64,000 nucleotides of DNA from Terana coerulea (GCA_024811115.1 JAKOGH010000686.1:1-64000); one strand, 5' to 3'; positions 33,853 through 46,323 are shown, numbered from the stretch's first letter. The notes: generated from the letters alone by a model not told the origin. A program made the numbers and translations.

Positions 33853-36800
33853 TTACTCGTCATACTACAAAGCAAGACAGTCAGTACTAGCGCGAAGTAG
33901 GGAACAGGCAAACCAGCACTTACGATGAGCGTCATCGAGCCAGGCCACGGCGTCAGGTTGCCGGTGTCGTCCAAGTAGACCGGAGTCTCCGTCCCATACG
34001 CAGACTGCTCGAAGCCCGCGAGGCGGCCGGCGACGCCCTCCGGCGCGCCGCAGGTTCTTCAGCCGGAAGACGACGCGGAGCACAGCCCGGGATCGTCTGC
34101 TCCGCGAACTCGACGCCGAGGCACTGGTGGAACCCGGAGCCCTGCACCGCGTACTTGTCGAGCGGGCGGTGCGGGTTGACGGTGTGCGGGTCGGGGAAGT
34201 CGTTGGGCTGAAACGCAGGGTTAGATGAGAAAGTAAGGGAGGCAGAGAGTGGACGTACGTCGAGGTGCGCGTTTTTGAAGCTCGCGAAGACGAGGTCGCC
34301 GGGCTGGACGGAGACGGGAGCTTTGCCGTTCCCAAGAGGAATAGTGTCGGCTTGCTTCACCTCACGAAGCAGAGCAGGGCCCGCCGGTGTTAATCCTTCA
34401 AACACAATCAGCATCGAAACCTTCCACCAAGCGCAGTACAGCACATACTTTGAGCCTCCTTCACATAACCAAGCAACGTCTTCTTATCCTGCTCCGTCTC
34501 CGTCTCCTTGGCTCACGATCCGCACAATGTCCGCGCGCTCCTTCGCGCGCGCGTCGTCGATATAAAAGTCGACGATCTGCGCGACCTGCTGCGCGTAGAT
34601 CATCGAGCCGCCGATGGCGAGGCCGAGCACCTGCCCGACAATGTCCTGCGTCGGTCGCTTCTTCTCCTTGAGCCGGGAAAGGAACGCGTGGTAGGGCTTG
34701 TTGGTTTGCGTCGGCCAGACAAAGTTTTGCACGGCGCCAAGGATGATTGTGATAGGATTCTGAATACCTCAGGTCAGTGTGAGTGAAGGACTGTGGTGAT
34801 AAGAAGACTTACGAGGGATGCGTGCGGCCCGACGTCTTTCAGGTTCTGCTCGATCAGCTGCTGCAAGACGCCGATGACGCTCAGCGCGCCGTGCTCGAGC
34901 TGCCAGCAGTGCTCCGGCTGGACGTTGATGAGGGCGCAGGTGAACAGCAGGGAGAGCATGTCGTAGACCTCTTGCTCCGTGAACAGGCCCTTAGGGTTCG
35001 CCTTGGTTTTGAGCGGGATACCGATCTACATCGACACACTCAGTACTCTTGACCCTGCCGAGGAAAACACAAAGAAACACACGAGATAGTCCGCCACCCA
35101 GCGGACCTTGATCATGTTGATCACGCTCCGCACGACGTCGATGCGCTTGCCAGGGATGCCGTCGAGTTTGTACGAGTGCTCGCGGATGAGCTCGCCCGCG
35201 AGGCGCTTGTACGTTTCTGCGTACTCTTGGAGCGACGCACGGCCGTTCGGGAACAGCGCGTGCGCGGCCCACGCCTTGTCCTTGTCGTGACTGCACACAG
35301 CTCAGTAAAAAGAAATAACAGCAGCAAAGTGAACAGTCACGCACTGCGTCCGCTCGTCGAACACGAGCATGAACCATACCCCTCCGTCAACATCCGCATA
35401 TCCTTCCCATACGTCGTCCCATACACCTCCGGGTTATCAAACACCTTCCGGATGCCTGCGATCGTGTCGACGACCTTTGGCACGGGCTGCGCGACCGGCT
35501 TCTGCGTGTCGTACTGGGCCCGTGATCTTCAGGTTCGCGAGGTTCTCGCGCGTCGTGGCGGGCGTGAAGAACGGGAAGAGGCTGTAGATGTTCGTGCCCG
35601 GGTAGTGCCGCGGGAAGTGCCGCATGAGCAGCCGCGGGAGCGCGGCGCCGAATGCGCCGTTGTTCGGGTCGCGCGCGCAGTCCTGGAAGCCCCAGACGGT
35701 GAGATTCGCGGCTGTGATGACAAGGTGTTAGCATCTGCATAACGAACGGCAGTGAAGCCAACATACGCGTGTAGTCCGTGGTGTAGAATCTGTCGCCGCG
35801 CACGAGGGCAACGGCATCGCCGAGGATGGCGCGCGTCATGGTGTAACCGCAGCAGATACCTGAGCCAGGACCAAGAGGCATGCAATCCTCCGCCTGGACG
35901 CCAGGGTAAAGCTCAAGGTTGTCGATGTGACCGTACAGCTGTCTCGCCGCATTCTACATTGAATCAACCATCAGCAACCCACGTCATACTAGATTCCGCG
36001 GACGACATACCGCAATCGCAGGGTCGCTGTTCCACTCCTCGAAGTCGTCAAACTTCTTCAGGCCAAGGTACTGACGGAACTCGTTCATCGAGCACACGCC
36101 CCACTGCCGGCCCTGCACGATCGACATGACCTCGATGACCTTGAACACCGCAGGGTGCCCGCGGGCGCGGTACGCACCCGCCGGCGTGTCGGTCGCGGCC
36201 TGCAGCAGGCTCGCGATGTCGTCGTCCTTGAACGACCCAGTGACGGGATCACGCTGCATGCTGCATTTCCCTCAATTAGCCGCTGAGTATCTCCGCACGG
36301 CGATATGACTTACCCGGCGAATGTCCGCGTCCGCGGGTTCGGGTCCACGATGTCGCTCCACTTGCGCCCAAGCGCGGCGCCGAAGTCGCTCAGCTGCAGC
36401 TGCTCGGCGTCCTTGCCGGGGAAGATCTTCGCAAATAGGTCTTTTGTCCAGCCGATGTCGCTCTGCGCGGTGACGGCGTGCCAGCGGTAGAGCAGGTTGA
36501 ACTCGACCGAGACGTGGTTGCCCTCCCCGCGTCCGAGAAACTCGCCGCTCTCCTTCTTGATGGACTACATACCACGCACATGGTCAAATGGGTGCTAGGT
36601 GAGTTTGAAAAGAAGACGTACGTCGAAGGGGTTCATGCCCCAGCCGATGCCGTCGCGCGTGAGGCCGAGGAAGCCGCCGACGTAGTCGCCAAAGATCATC
36701 GCCATGAAGTGTCCGCAGCTGCCATGCACGCAAGGTCAGCACCGAGACTGAATAGAGATGTGTTGACCTTACTTGACCAACCGCGCCACCTGGAAGATCT

Positions 36801-38497
36801 CTTCGTCCTGCTGTGCGCGCTTGACAGGGTCCTGCGGCGGCGGGTCCGTCCACCGGCCGCGCTCGTTGATCTGCAAAATCGTGTTCGCGATGTACTACAC
36901 AGGCCATCAGCACCCATGCCGTTCCGACCACAAAAGTCGCAGCAGAATACTCACGTTGTGGTTGCGGCTGAAGACGACCAGCAGTGCGCTCGCGGCAGGC
37001 GGGACGAGGATAAGGCGGTCCTCGGCGAACGCGTCATTCCAGAGCAGACCGCGGCCCTCCTCCTTGTTGCGCACGAGGTTCTGCTCGGTCTGATTCGTGC
37101 CGTAAAGCGGTGAGAGGTCGAGGTAGGAGGTCGTGTTGTTGATCGTCGGGTCTGTAGGCGAAGTGCGGAAGAGGGAGTGGGTGACGAGGGATGCGAACGC
37201 GAAGGTCAGAGCAGAGTTCCCACCAGGATGTGGTTTGAACTGGGGTTATTCACATCATATCAGGATTGTATTCTACGCCAATGAACGGGTATTTACTCAC
37301 GTCGCGCGCCTTGAGCAGGGTGTCGAAGACGAGGCCAGGGTCGGGTAGGACGTTAGTGGCCAACGGGTGCTTGCTCTCGACGTCGCGCGCGTACGGGCGA
37401 CCGGACTGGCCGAGGGCGGGCTGCCAGGTGTTGTTCCCGCTGCCATCGGCGTTGCGGAACGCGAACGGCGCGCGGGGTGCGGGTGGGGCACCCGTCGCCG
37501 CCGGTGCGCCGGAGAACGACGGCTGCGGGACGGAGGGCGCGCCACTGCCGGGGGCCCACGCGGCAGACGCGTTCACGCCGGCGGTGCTGCTCGAGTTGGG
37601 GTTCACGTGCCCGTTCGCATGGCCGTTTGCGGCGGAGGGGTTCCAGGAGGTCGCGGTGCCCGTGTTCGCGGTCGCGTGGGACTGCGTCCAAGGGACGGAC
37701 CCCGAGGGGTCTGCGCCAATGTACGTCGCGGGTGGGTGCGGGAGGGAGTTGTAGAGGAGGGTGATGACCGCGTCGTTCGCCTTCTTGGAGAGTTCGAGTC
37801 CTGCGGGAGCTTGCAAAGACAGGAGAGCAGGTCGACGAAGAAGCCATCGCGATCATCGATAGCGTCGGGATGCGAGAGGGTTTGGAGAGCGGATTTCTGT
37901 GCATAGCGTTGTCAGTACGAGGAACCGAGGACAGTGCACAGTTGTCTGCGCCCGATCGATCACATATGGGTAACAAACAGTTTGTTACTAGTCTGTATGG
38001 ACCCATACAAACGGCAATCAAACAGCAGACGCCAGATTAAACCTTCTTTCTTGCGGACTTCGTGCATCCACGGACGAAAGGTTCGACAAGAGTACTCACC
38101 ACAAAGGCCACAGGGTCCTTGACTGGAGGACCTGATCCCACCATCGACTTCACTTTCTCCGCCAGGATGGTAAGTTTGGAGTGTGTCGCAACGTCCGTAG
38201 CAGTTGGACCTGCTGGCGGCGAGGTCTCTTTGGCTGATCTTGGTACGGGTACCGTCCATTGGGAGCGGTAGGCAGCTCGCGGTTAGCGAGGAAGACGAGG
38301 TCCGCGCCGCCAGACTGTTTTTGAAGCGTAAGACCAAGATAGGAATGAGAAGTCGGGTCTGACGCACCAAGATCTTGGAAACCCTGTCCTGCATCTCTGC
38401 CTACGTTCGGATAGGTTGAGGCGTAAAGTCCAGCACGTTCACCCGCTGTCGTGGTATGACGAAGGAGAGCCGGGGGCAGGGAAGTGTCGAGTGACAT
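33853..38497 (-). CDS. Ppo-like fatty acid dioxygenase / cytochrome P450 fusion
   Basis: Start about 38497 (MSLDTSLPPALLRHTTT), stop 33855-33853. The N-terminal haem-peroxidase-like half shows SLVTHSLFR (distal His, about 37180), YLDLSPLYG, and the catalytic pair in LLYRWHA (Tyr and proximal His, about 36485), then GVCSMNEFRQYLG. The C-terminal half is a P450 with the Cys loop GFHQCLGVEFAEQT (about 34130). Relatives oxygenate linoleic acid to a hydroperoxide, and the P450 half then isomerises or cleaves it, producing oxylipin signals. Odd points: a Ser/Ala/Pro/Gly-rich insert (about 37680-37460) inside the dioxygenase domain, and a 203-nt intron at 37897-38099. Single-base shifts occur near 37820, 34507, 34088 and 34050. 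The N-terminal exons upstream of 38100 are uncertain. Confidence 0.82.
37965..38008. repeat. Palindromic stretch in a long intron of the Ppo gene
   Basis: GTAACAAAC-A-GTTTGTTAC (37970-37988) is a perfect 9+1+9 palindrome. Next to it GTATGG-AC-CCATAC (37995-38008) is another. TATGGGT (37965-37971) and ACCCATA (38001-38007) form an outer inverted pair. Confidence 0.7.
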
Positions 38498-40129
38498 GTC
38501 CAGGGTGTGATATAAGTAGAGGTATCATGGCAGGGTGATGATGGCTTGACGAGATGCATGATACACTGCATTCCATGCTTCACTAGCCTGGGAAAGCCCG
38601 TAGACGCAGGAACGAACGGAGGAGGGGCGGCTCCGACGCCAAATCGCCGATTCACCGACTCGCTTGCACCGACAGTTGCTGATTTCGGGACTGGCTTGCG
38701 TCCGCGGTGCCTGGCCCTCCTGGTGCCTGCCGCGCACCCGCTCAATTGCTCGAAGGGCGCGACGACGAGCTCGCTCCCACCATCGACATGCTGGGCGCAC
38801 TAGCGCGGCTGCGGACGCCGCCAACTGTCAAACAGAGATGTTCTCGGCGAGGCCTAGTGAAGCCCAGTGCGGCCTGCAACGCAGGGAAGGATCCGTAGGC
38901 GATGGTGAAGCTTTGAAGATTCAGTCAGAGGATGGCGCTGATGAGCTCGGAGGCCGTGCACGGCGCGCAGCCGCACTCCCGGATACTTCAAAGTCCGCAA
39001 GCCTCGGGCCTTCTGCCGCTAAATCGGACACCAAAGTGACCATCATCGTCACTGCGGGGTAATGAAACGTTGATCGTATTTGGACTCCGATGGCCAAGCC
39101 GTGCGATCGGCAAATGCTTCCGTGGCGCTTTTGCTCTCTCTCAATCTTTGTCTCGCCCACCGACGTCGCTTCCCCGCCGCCTCGCCATCGTCGGTTTCAC
39201 CGCACCGACTTCAGTTCATCGATAACAAATGTCAAACCAATTTGTATAGCAGGCTCTGCAGTCGCAATCCTGCTTCGCTTGTGATCCTCCGCGACTTGTC
39301 GGCATCCAGTCCTGACCGGAACGCTTGCATGATGCCCCGAGTCAAAGTTTGGTGCAATGCCGCGGCATGCGCGCTGGAAGAGCCCGATACCTCCGGAGGC
39401 GGAGCCTCTTAGCTCGAGTGGCGGTGCATATCGCCAAGGTGACCTCGCTTGGGATGTTCAGCCTTGAGAGCTGTGTGCCCGAGAGCACGGAGCAACAGGG
39501 GCAGCTTGGAGGACAGGCGGCATGAAATGAGCTCTTGTGAGCTCCTTCATCTTTCTTCACCGTCTCACTACTTTACGCCCTGTGGTCCAGGCAGTTTCTA
39601 TCGCGTTACTCGGCCGGAATTTTACGATGGGGGCACAGACCAAGTCCGGAGGTAATTATGGTCTTCGCGCAATTGGTGTGTTACGCCACGACGTCTTTGT
39701 GGCGCTATCCGATAATCTCAAGCGCATGGAAGAGGAAATCCGAATACTGGTACGGCTGCAAGGACAGTCCACGTGATACACCCTACGCCACAAAGCTCCT
39801 GCGAACACTTTCGGTCGCTCCAACGCCCAGACGAATGAACTCCGCTTCGTTCAACTCTTCGCGCTCATCACGTCTCGTACTTATTTGTTCTTGGCTATCG
39901 TACGGCTTATCCCTCTCCTGCAGATCGGCCTCGGTCGTTTCCCTGCGCAGCGCCTCTTCACTCAGTCCTTTCGACAGCCTATATCTCGTGTCTCTGAGTC
40001 CTCCGGATCATGCATGAAACAAGATCTGGGGAAATCAGTGATACGAGATGCTTTATAGGTGCATGGTATGGCTCCATTGCTATTCAATGCTTTGGGTGAC
40101 TCTCTGTCGGACAAACGTCGTTTCCGTGT
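38498..40129. other. Intergenic region upstream of the Ppo gene
   Basis: About 1.6 kb with many overlapping short frames caused by high GC content. No domain, splice structure or repeat that I can support. It should contain the Ppo promoter next to 38497. Confidence 0.4.
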
Positions 40130-41056
40130 CGTTCCAACACCCCTTATTGGGTCGTTAAACTAACTCCTGTTTGCAGGACTTCCGCGCGATGACAGCTTCG
40201 CACCCGGAAAGCCGTCTCATGCCGAACACGTTCCATGCCAGCCAAATGTCATGAGAGTAGCCCTGACAAGCGGGGCCCGTGAGACAGGCTGCACAATGCC
40301 AGAAGCGAGCCGTCTGCGGCTTCGTTGCTGCTAGGACGAAAGAGATGAGTGTATGGTCGCACGACCGCAGAGCGTTCGCGCATGAGGAGGTTGTTGACGC
40401 AACGGTATGAGCAGGCGAGATCCCGACGCTGGCGTCATCGCTTGAACTTGAACAAACATATTTGAGGCCTTCGTTCATGTAAACGGCGGCTAGGCACCCA
40501 CGACCGTGGCGGCCCATTTCAATTGATGCTTTCCGGGACCGTCGACTCGACCGCTACGACATCTTTGCTGTCCTATGACAGCGTCACGTCGGATCAATTG
40601 CGGCAGCTGTTCCGCACCCGACGCAGAAGGACTTGTCTTCCTCGAATGGCGAAGTGGACTGTACGAGCTTGTCGATTGCATACCTCGATTGGTTGGCTTG
40701 TCAGCATTCGCAGGCTCGCCATTCGCTCCTCCCACTGCGACGACTTCGCCATGTTCTTTCCATGACGGCTGCTCGTTGGCTGTACGGCTCGTGCCGCCGC
40801 CAGCGAATCGTTGCGCAGATCCAATGCTCGGGCAAAGTACGTAGCTCCACAGCATCAGTACGCGCTTTTGGTTCCGAACCTTGCAATAGTCGCAATGGCC
40901 AGCGAGCCTGTGCTCATCCGTAGGGTTTCAGTGCGCGACATGATCTCATTGCCCAAGGATACGGTGATACAGCCAGCCATTGGGCACGAGTGTGAGATTG
41001 GAATGTTTAACCGCGTACGGCGACTAGGTAACCAATCAGCCCACTTACGTTGCATG

Positions 41057-41062
41057 TATAAA
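41057..41062 (+). promoter_or_regulatory. TATA box of aspartic protease 1
   Basis: TATAAA 79 nt before the ATG at 41136. A TATATAA sits at the corresponding place in copy 2 (44407-44413). Confidence 0.5.
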
Positions 41063-41135
41063 ATGCTGGAGGGTATGTTTTACGGTCCCCAACCAAGAGT
41101 CTCGAGACCCTCGTCCCTTGCACTGGTTCTCCAGC

Positions 41136-42981
41136 ATGTTCTCCCAACTCTTCGTCGTGGTCTATCTCGCGCTCGCCGCTGCTGCCTCCCCAGTCGTCAT
41201 ACGCAACAGCCCAGTCACGCTCCCCGTCGCCCGCCGCTTCAACGCCGCCGGGGGGAAGAACATCGTCGAGCTCGACCGCGCGCGGGCCAGCCACCTCAAG
41301 AGCAAGGTTCGCGGCGCGGCCAAGCCTCCCGTCGGCGCTGCTGCGGCACCTGTCAGCGAGCCTGTTACCAATGGCGTAGTGTCCTACACCGCTGCCGTGA
41401 GCCATTTGTGTATCCTACGGTGTCGTTATTGCTCATTGCCATGCGTGCACAGGTTACGGTGGGCAACCCGCCGCGGGCTTGTATGTGCTATGTTGCCTGA
41501 CGAGCGTACTCTCGCTGATTAAATCTTGATTGGCGGTTGTTCTGCAGTCAACCTTTTGGTGGACACTGGCAGCTCGAACACCTGGGTCGGCGCAAATCCG
41601 AAGAACCCCTTCAGGGCGTCGGGTACCACCACAGAAACCGGCCAGCTCCTGGTAAGCGTCGTCCATTCAGTGTTGGCGACGTTCTCTCATGGTAATGCAG
41701 GAGGTCACATATGGCTCTGGGTTTGTCTTCGGTTAGTTACAATGTCACCATTTACCGAGACATCTGACATCGTACTGTGTTAAGGTCAACTCGTCAACGA
41801 TACCTTCGGGCTCAGTTCTCTGAGCATCCCGAACCAAGGATTGGGATCCGCTCTTTTCTCGGAAGGTTTCGACACCGTTGATGGTATAATTGGGTATGTT
41901 TACCAGCATTTGCACAAAATCGAAAATGTACAACCGCCACTCCAGAATTGGCCCGACAGATTTGACTGTTGGTAAGTGTACTCATCGTCACCGGCGTGTT
42001 CGGTGTCGGACACGCTAACAATTCCACGACAGGCACCACAAGTGACGGCGGCCCAGTTGCGACCGTGGTCGACAACGCATTCGCCGCGGGACTGATCCCG
42101 ACAAAGGAGGTCGGCATTTCCTTCCAGCCCACGAACTCTATCTCCAGCAACAACGGCGAGCTGACATTCGGAGGCATCGACACAAGCAAATTCAATGGCG
42201 CGCTGAACTTCGTGTGAGCTTTCATATCGCTATCGCGTATAGTTTCCGTGCGACTCCACCGTCACCAATGTGCAGACCTATCACGTCTACCTCTCCTGCC
42301 AACGAGTTTGTGGGTATCGACCAGAGCATCACCTCCGGCTCTCCTACGGGACCCACCGTCTTAGGCGAGACCGCCGGTATCGTCGAGACCGCCGGTATCG
42401 TCGAGACCGCCGGTATCGTCGATACCGGGACCACGCTTTTGTTGATCGCTACAGGTATGCTGTCGGCTTCTCGCGTACTTCCGAGCTAACGTACAACTTC
42501 TAGATGCGTTTGATACCTACCAAACATTGACGGGTGGGGTCCCCGACGAGAACACAGGCCTGCTGCGGATCACTCCTGCCCAGTTCGCCAACCTGAAGAG
42601 TCTGTTCTTTAACGTCGGAGGCGTACGTATCTATGCACCCGCCACAAGGCTCTCGTGCTGATTGCAGCTCATGATGACAGCAATCCTTCGAGTTCACGCC
42701 CAATGCGCAGATTTTCCCTCGTGCGGTGAGCCGTGACCTCACCGCTTGCGCTTTGGCCAATCAGCTGACATGTCTGCGTCTCTCTTTAGCTGAACACAGC
42801 CATCGGTGGGGATGCCGATGCTATTTACCTTATTACCAGCGACCTCGGGACCCCGTCCGGCGAGGGTCTGGATTTCATCGACGGTCTGGTTTTCCTTGAG
42901 CGGTTCTTCGCAGTCTTTGACTCCTCCAACTCGCGTGTCGGGCTCGCTGAAACACCTTTCACATTCTCTACCATCAATTAG
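41136..42981 (+). CDS. Secreted aspartic protease 1 (family A1, polyporopepsin-like)
   Basis: The ATG at 41136 gives a signal peptide (MFSQLFVVVYLALAAAASP) and a propeptide with LPVARRFNAAGGKNIVELD. The first catalytic Asp is in LLVDTGSSNTWVGA (about 41560) and the second in IVDTGTTLLLI (about 42420). The C-terminus, FIDGLVFLERFFAVFDSSNSRVGLAETPF, is typical of this group. About ten introns are visible and every exon joins in frame. Stop 42979-42981. It should act as an acid endopeptidase outside the cell, clotting or degrading proteins as polyporopepsin does. The unusual feature is a threefold 18-bp repeat (42366-42425) that puts extra (ETAGIV) units directly before the second catalytic Asp; copy 2 has a single unit. 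Confidence 0.9.
42366..42425 (+). repeat. 18-bp tandem triplication in aspartic protease 1
   Basis: GAGACCGCCGGTATCGTC three times in frame, encoding ETAGIV repeats that run into the catalytic DTG. Copy 2 reads STAGIVDTG with one unit, so this is a gain in copy 1. Confidence 0.9.
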
Positions 42982-43589
42982 TTTCCGACCTAATCAGTAC
43001 ACGACATGGTCATACCAGGACAGCTGGAGCTGTAGTTCAAGTTGATTACATAATATTTATGCTGTGCTTGTATCGCAGAGAATAAGTTGTGGTCTGGTCA
43101 TAAATGGTGATGGAAAATAACATCTACTCACGTCTATTTTTCTCACTTGCCTTGTAAATGAGGAACTGTCCACCGGGGGCATTCGAGAATCTCGAGTCTT
43201 GGCCGAGTAAGTAGAGATGTTTAGAGCGCCCGTAAGTGATCCGTACCGCGTGGCCGCCACAAAGGCGCACGGCTTTAATTGACTCGGCCGACGCGGATTC
43301 GAGCTTTGGTCACTACCATCACATCCCATTTTCTGGCACGTCTCCAAGGCTCGGCATCATGGCTGGGTCGTAATGCCACATGTATCTACTTCAGCAACTA
43401 TCAACTTAGAGCAGCGAGCGCGGCGCGGTTGGAACCTTACGGAAGCACAGTGGGAACAACTTGGTACGTAGCCAGTCTGTCGGTTGTTGGTGTACGCCCG
43501 GGCCGCTGATAGCTATGATAGTATTTCATAGCTTGCCTACGAGAGGCGTAAAGGTTTTGCGCGAGTGTATGAATCGAAAACCCATTACT
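42982..43589. other. Spacer between the duplicated units
   Basis: Lies downstream of aspartic protease 1. No gene, RNA gene or repeat recognised. Confidence 0.4.
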
Positions 43590-44406
43590 CCTGAATACGC
43601 TGGATAGTCAGTCTAGACCGTTCATCAGCTGTCTGCAGAAGTGATGGCATTGACGTAGTATCCGAACATCGCCATCGTGAATTTTGTTCCCAGGACTGCA
43701 TTTTCGGCCGTAAGGATGCAATTGACGTAGCAGTGGCGGCAGGTTTCCGAGTCGAGAGACGATTCTCAGGCTCCGAACAGTATCTCCGAGGCCTTCGCTC
43801 ATAAAAATGTCGATCAGGTACCCACAACCGTGGTGGCACAGTGAGTAACTTATGTCCGGGATTGTCTATCAGGCTGACACGAGGGGTAAAGCGTCCTATC
43901 GTAATCTTGGGTCGGATCATTTACGGTATCGGCTCCGCAGTCATACGAGAGCGCTGCCTTCCTCGAAGACGAAGCATAATGTACAGTCCTGGCGACGACG
44001 TGCCCTCTTTGGTTCATGTGTGTAGCTGATTTGGTCTCGGACGGTCCCGTAAGTGCCCCCTTTCCTTTGCTTCCAATTCCATCCCGGTTCCTTTGTTGAT
44101 AGGTGTCATTGGCTCCAGAGGCCGCGCGCGAATGCCAGCGAATCGGCTGGACAGACTCACTCGGCTTGCAAGCTACACTGCTCCACTGCAGCAGTACATA
44201 TCTTTGGTTCTGCTCCTCACAATAGACATTGTATCTCATCATGCCTGTCTTCGTTCACAGAAAGTGACCTCATCGTCCAGAGCACTGGATGCATGATGAG
44301 ACGTCTCTGGCTCACCTGTGTAAGGACCAGCCAATTATAATATTGCAATTTAACGATTAGGAAGGCGGCCAAAGAGAGCACACGAACGCCGAACGCCCCA
44401 AACGCC

Positions 44407-44413
44407 TATATAA
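44407..44413 (+). promoter_or_regulatory. TATA box of aspartic protease 2
   Basis: TATATAA about 70 nt before the ATG at 44480. Confidence 0.45.
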
Positions 44414-44479
44414 CGACCAGAGGCACACCTCGTTTCGGTCAAGACTCGAGAGCCTAGCCTCTTGAACCAAGCCTTCAGG

Positions 44480-46323
44480 ATGTTTACCCAGCTCTTCGTT
44501 GCAGTCTACCTCGCACTCGCCGCAACCGCCTCCCCGGTGGTCGTGCGCAGCAGCCCTATCTCACTTCCCCTTGCACGTCACTTCAACGTTACAGGCGGCA
44601 AGAATATTGTCCAATTCGACCGTGCGAGGGCCACTCATCTGAAGACCAAGGTTCGAGGAGCGGCTACCAAGCCAGCTGTCAGCTCCTCTGCTGCTGCCTC
44701 TACTGTCACCGAGCCGGTCACTAACGGCGCGGTTAGTTACACTGCTGCCGTGAGTCGCATTTTTGAATCGCATGCGCTGCTAGAGGCTAAGCGTGTTGGT
44801 GCTGTTGCTCAGGTCACTGTTGGGAATCCTGGCCGTACATGTAAGTCCCATCATGGAAGACATTTCCGCTCACTAGACATCCTTCAACTCGACTGTGCTC
44901 CCGTAGTTAACCTCGATAGTCGACACCGGTAGTTCCAATACTTGGGTTGGCGCAAATACTCTCGGAAACCCATTTATTCCCTCCGGGACAACCAGGCTGA
45001 CGGGCGAGTTACTGGTCGAGCAATTATAAACCGTGGCGGATGATTAAGTGCTTACTTCTATGGTAGTCAGTGACATACGGCTCGGGCTTTGTAATCGGTC
45101 AGCCTTGACGACGTCCTTCTGCTAAGGGCGGTTTCATTAACCGGCTTTCAGGGACTCTCGTCGATGATACCGTCGGGCTGGCCAATCTCTCAATCCCTCG
45201 TCAAGGACTGGGTTCTGCGATTGTCTCCGATGGTTTCCAGGGTGTCGACGGAATATTAGGGTGATTCTGTTTTGGTACGCCAGTTATAGTATGATTGACT
45301 TATGGTATCTTGTTCTCCAGCATTGGTCCTACCGATCTGACCGAGGGTTAGCCTTTCCTTCCCGTTCTGGAATGACGTGCTCTCATGCATTAATTCAGGT
45401 ACTACCACGGGCGGAGGGACCGTCCCGACTGTCGTTGACAGCGCATTTGCGGCGGGTCTCATCCCCACAAAGGAAGTTGGGATCTCGTTTGAACCAACAA
45501 CCTCCGAGTCCGTCACCAACGGCGAACTCACCTTTGGAGGCATCGATACGAGCAAATTCACTGGTCCCCTTACCTTTGTGTAAGTGAAGCTACAGTCAGC
45601 TTCACCTTTGTCACACAGTGTACCACTCACGACCGTCGGTTTCGACAGACCGATTACATCTACTTCTCCCGCCAGTGAGTTTGTTGGCATTGACCAGAGC
45701 ATCACATCTGGTTCGGCCACTGGGCCGACGATCCTTGGCAGCACGGCTGGCATCGTCGATACAGGCACTACGCTGTTGTTGATTGCATCTGGTGCGTTCG
45801 TTCACTGCCCTATCACTTTGAATGTCCAAAAGCTCATGTGACACGCAGATGCCTTTGCCACATACCAAGCCCTGACCGGTGGTGTTCCCGACGCCAGCAC
45901 AGGCTTACTTAGCATCACACCCGCGCAGTTTGCAAGCCTACCAAGTCTGTTCTTCAACGTTGGTGGAGTAAGTTATATTCTATTTACAATGAATGGCATC
46001 CCTTGGACGCTGACTATGTGTTGCAACGCTAGCAATCCTTCGAGTTCACGCCTAATGCGCAAATCTTCCCTCGCGCAGTAAGCCGTGCTATAATCATTCA
46101 AAATTTCTCAATACCTAACGGCAATATCGTAGCTAAACACTGCTATTGGCGGTAACGCGGACTCCATCTACCTCATCATCAATGACATTGGCACCGACTC
46201 AGGCTCTGGGCTGGACTTCATCAACGGGATGGTGTTCCTGGAGCGCTTCTTCGCAGTATTTGACTCAAGCAACTCTCGCGTCGGATTGGCGGAGACCCCT
46301 TCACATTCGCCAACACCAATTGA
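44480..46323 (+). CDS. Secreted aspartic protease 2 (family A1, polyporopepsin-like; two frameshifts)
   Basis: The ATG at 44480 gives MFTQLFVAVYLALAATASP (signal peptide) and LPLARHFNVTGGKNIVQFD (propeptide). The catalytic Asps are in IVDTGSSNTWVGA (about 44920) and IVDTGTTLLLIAS (about 45760). The intron pattern matches copy 1. Two single-base shifts are present. One is an extra base just before the first catalytic DTG (near 44910). The other is a missing T in the C-terminal ETPFTF (near 46300), after which TGA at 46321-46323 is in register. Unless these are sequence errors, the enzyme would be inactive. It is a tandem paralogue of 41136-42981 with identical order of domains. Confidence 0.8.

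Larger units (their letters stand above)
40130..42981 (+). repeat. Tandem segmental duplication, unit 1
   Basis: Unit 1 comprises about 1 kb of upstream DNA plus aspartic protease 1. Upstream blocks align in order with 43590-44480, for example GAGGCCTTCG(T/C)TCAT..GGCACCCAC(G/A)ACCGTGG near 40465 and 43788, and CAGTACGCGCTTTTGGTTC near 40857 and 44195. Confidence 0.65.
43590..46323 (+). repeat. Tandem segmental duplication, unit 2
   Basis: Copy of 40130-42981 with upstream DNA and gene in the same order and strand. The coding parts are much more alike than the upstream parts. Confidence 0.65.

Noticed and set aside
37266..37906. Long plus-strand frames over the Ppo gene
   Set aside because: Shadows of the GC-rich Ala/Pro/Gly insert of the minus-strand Ppo gene.
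43280..43310. tRNA-like TTCGA T-loop
   Set aside because: No matching acceptor stem or anticodon arm could be folded around it.
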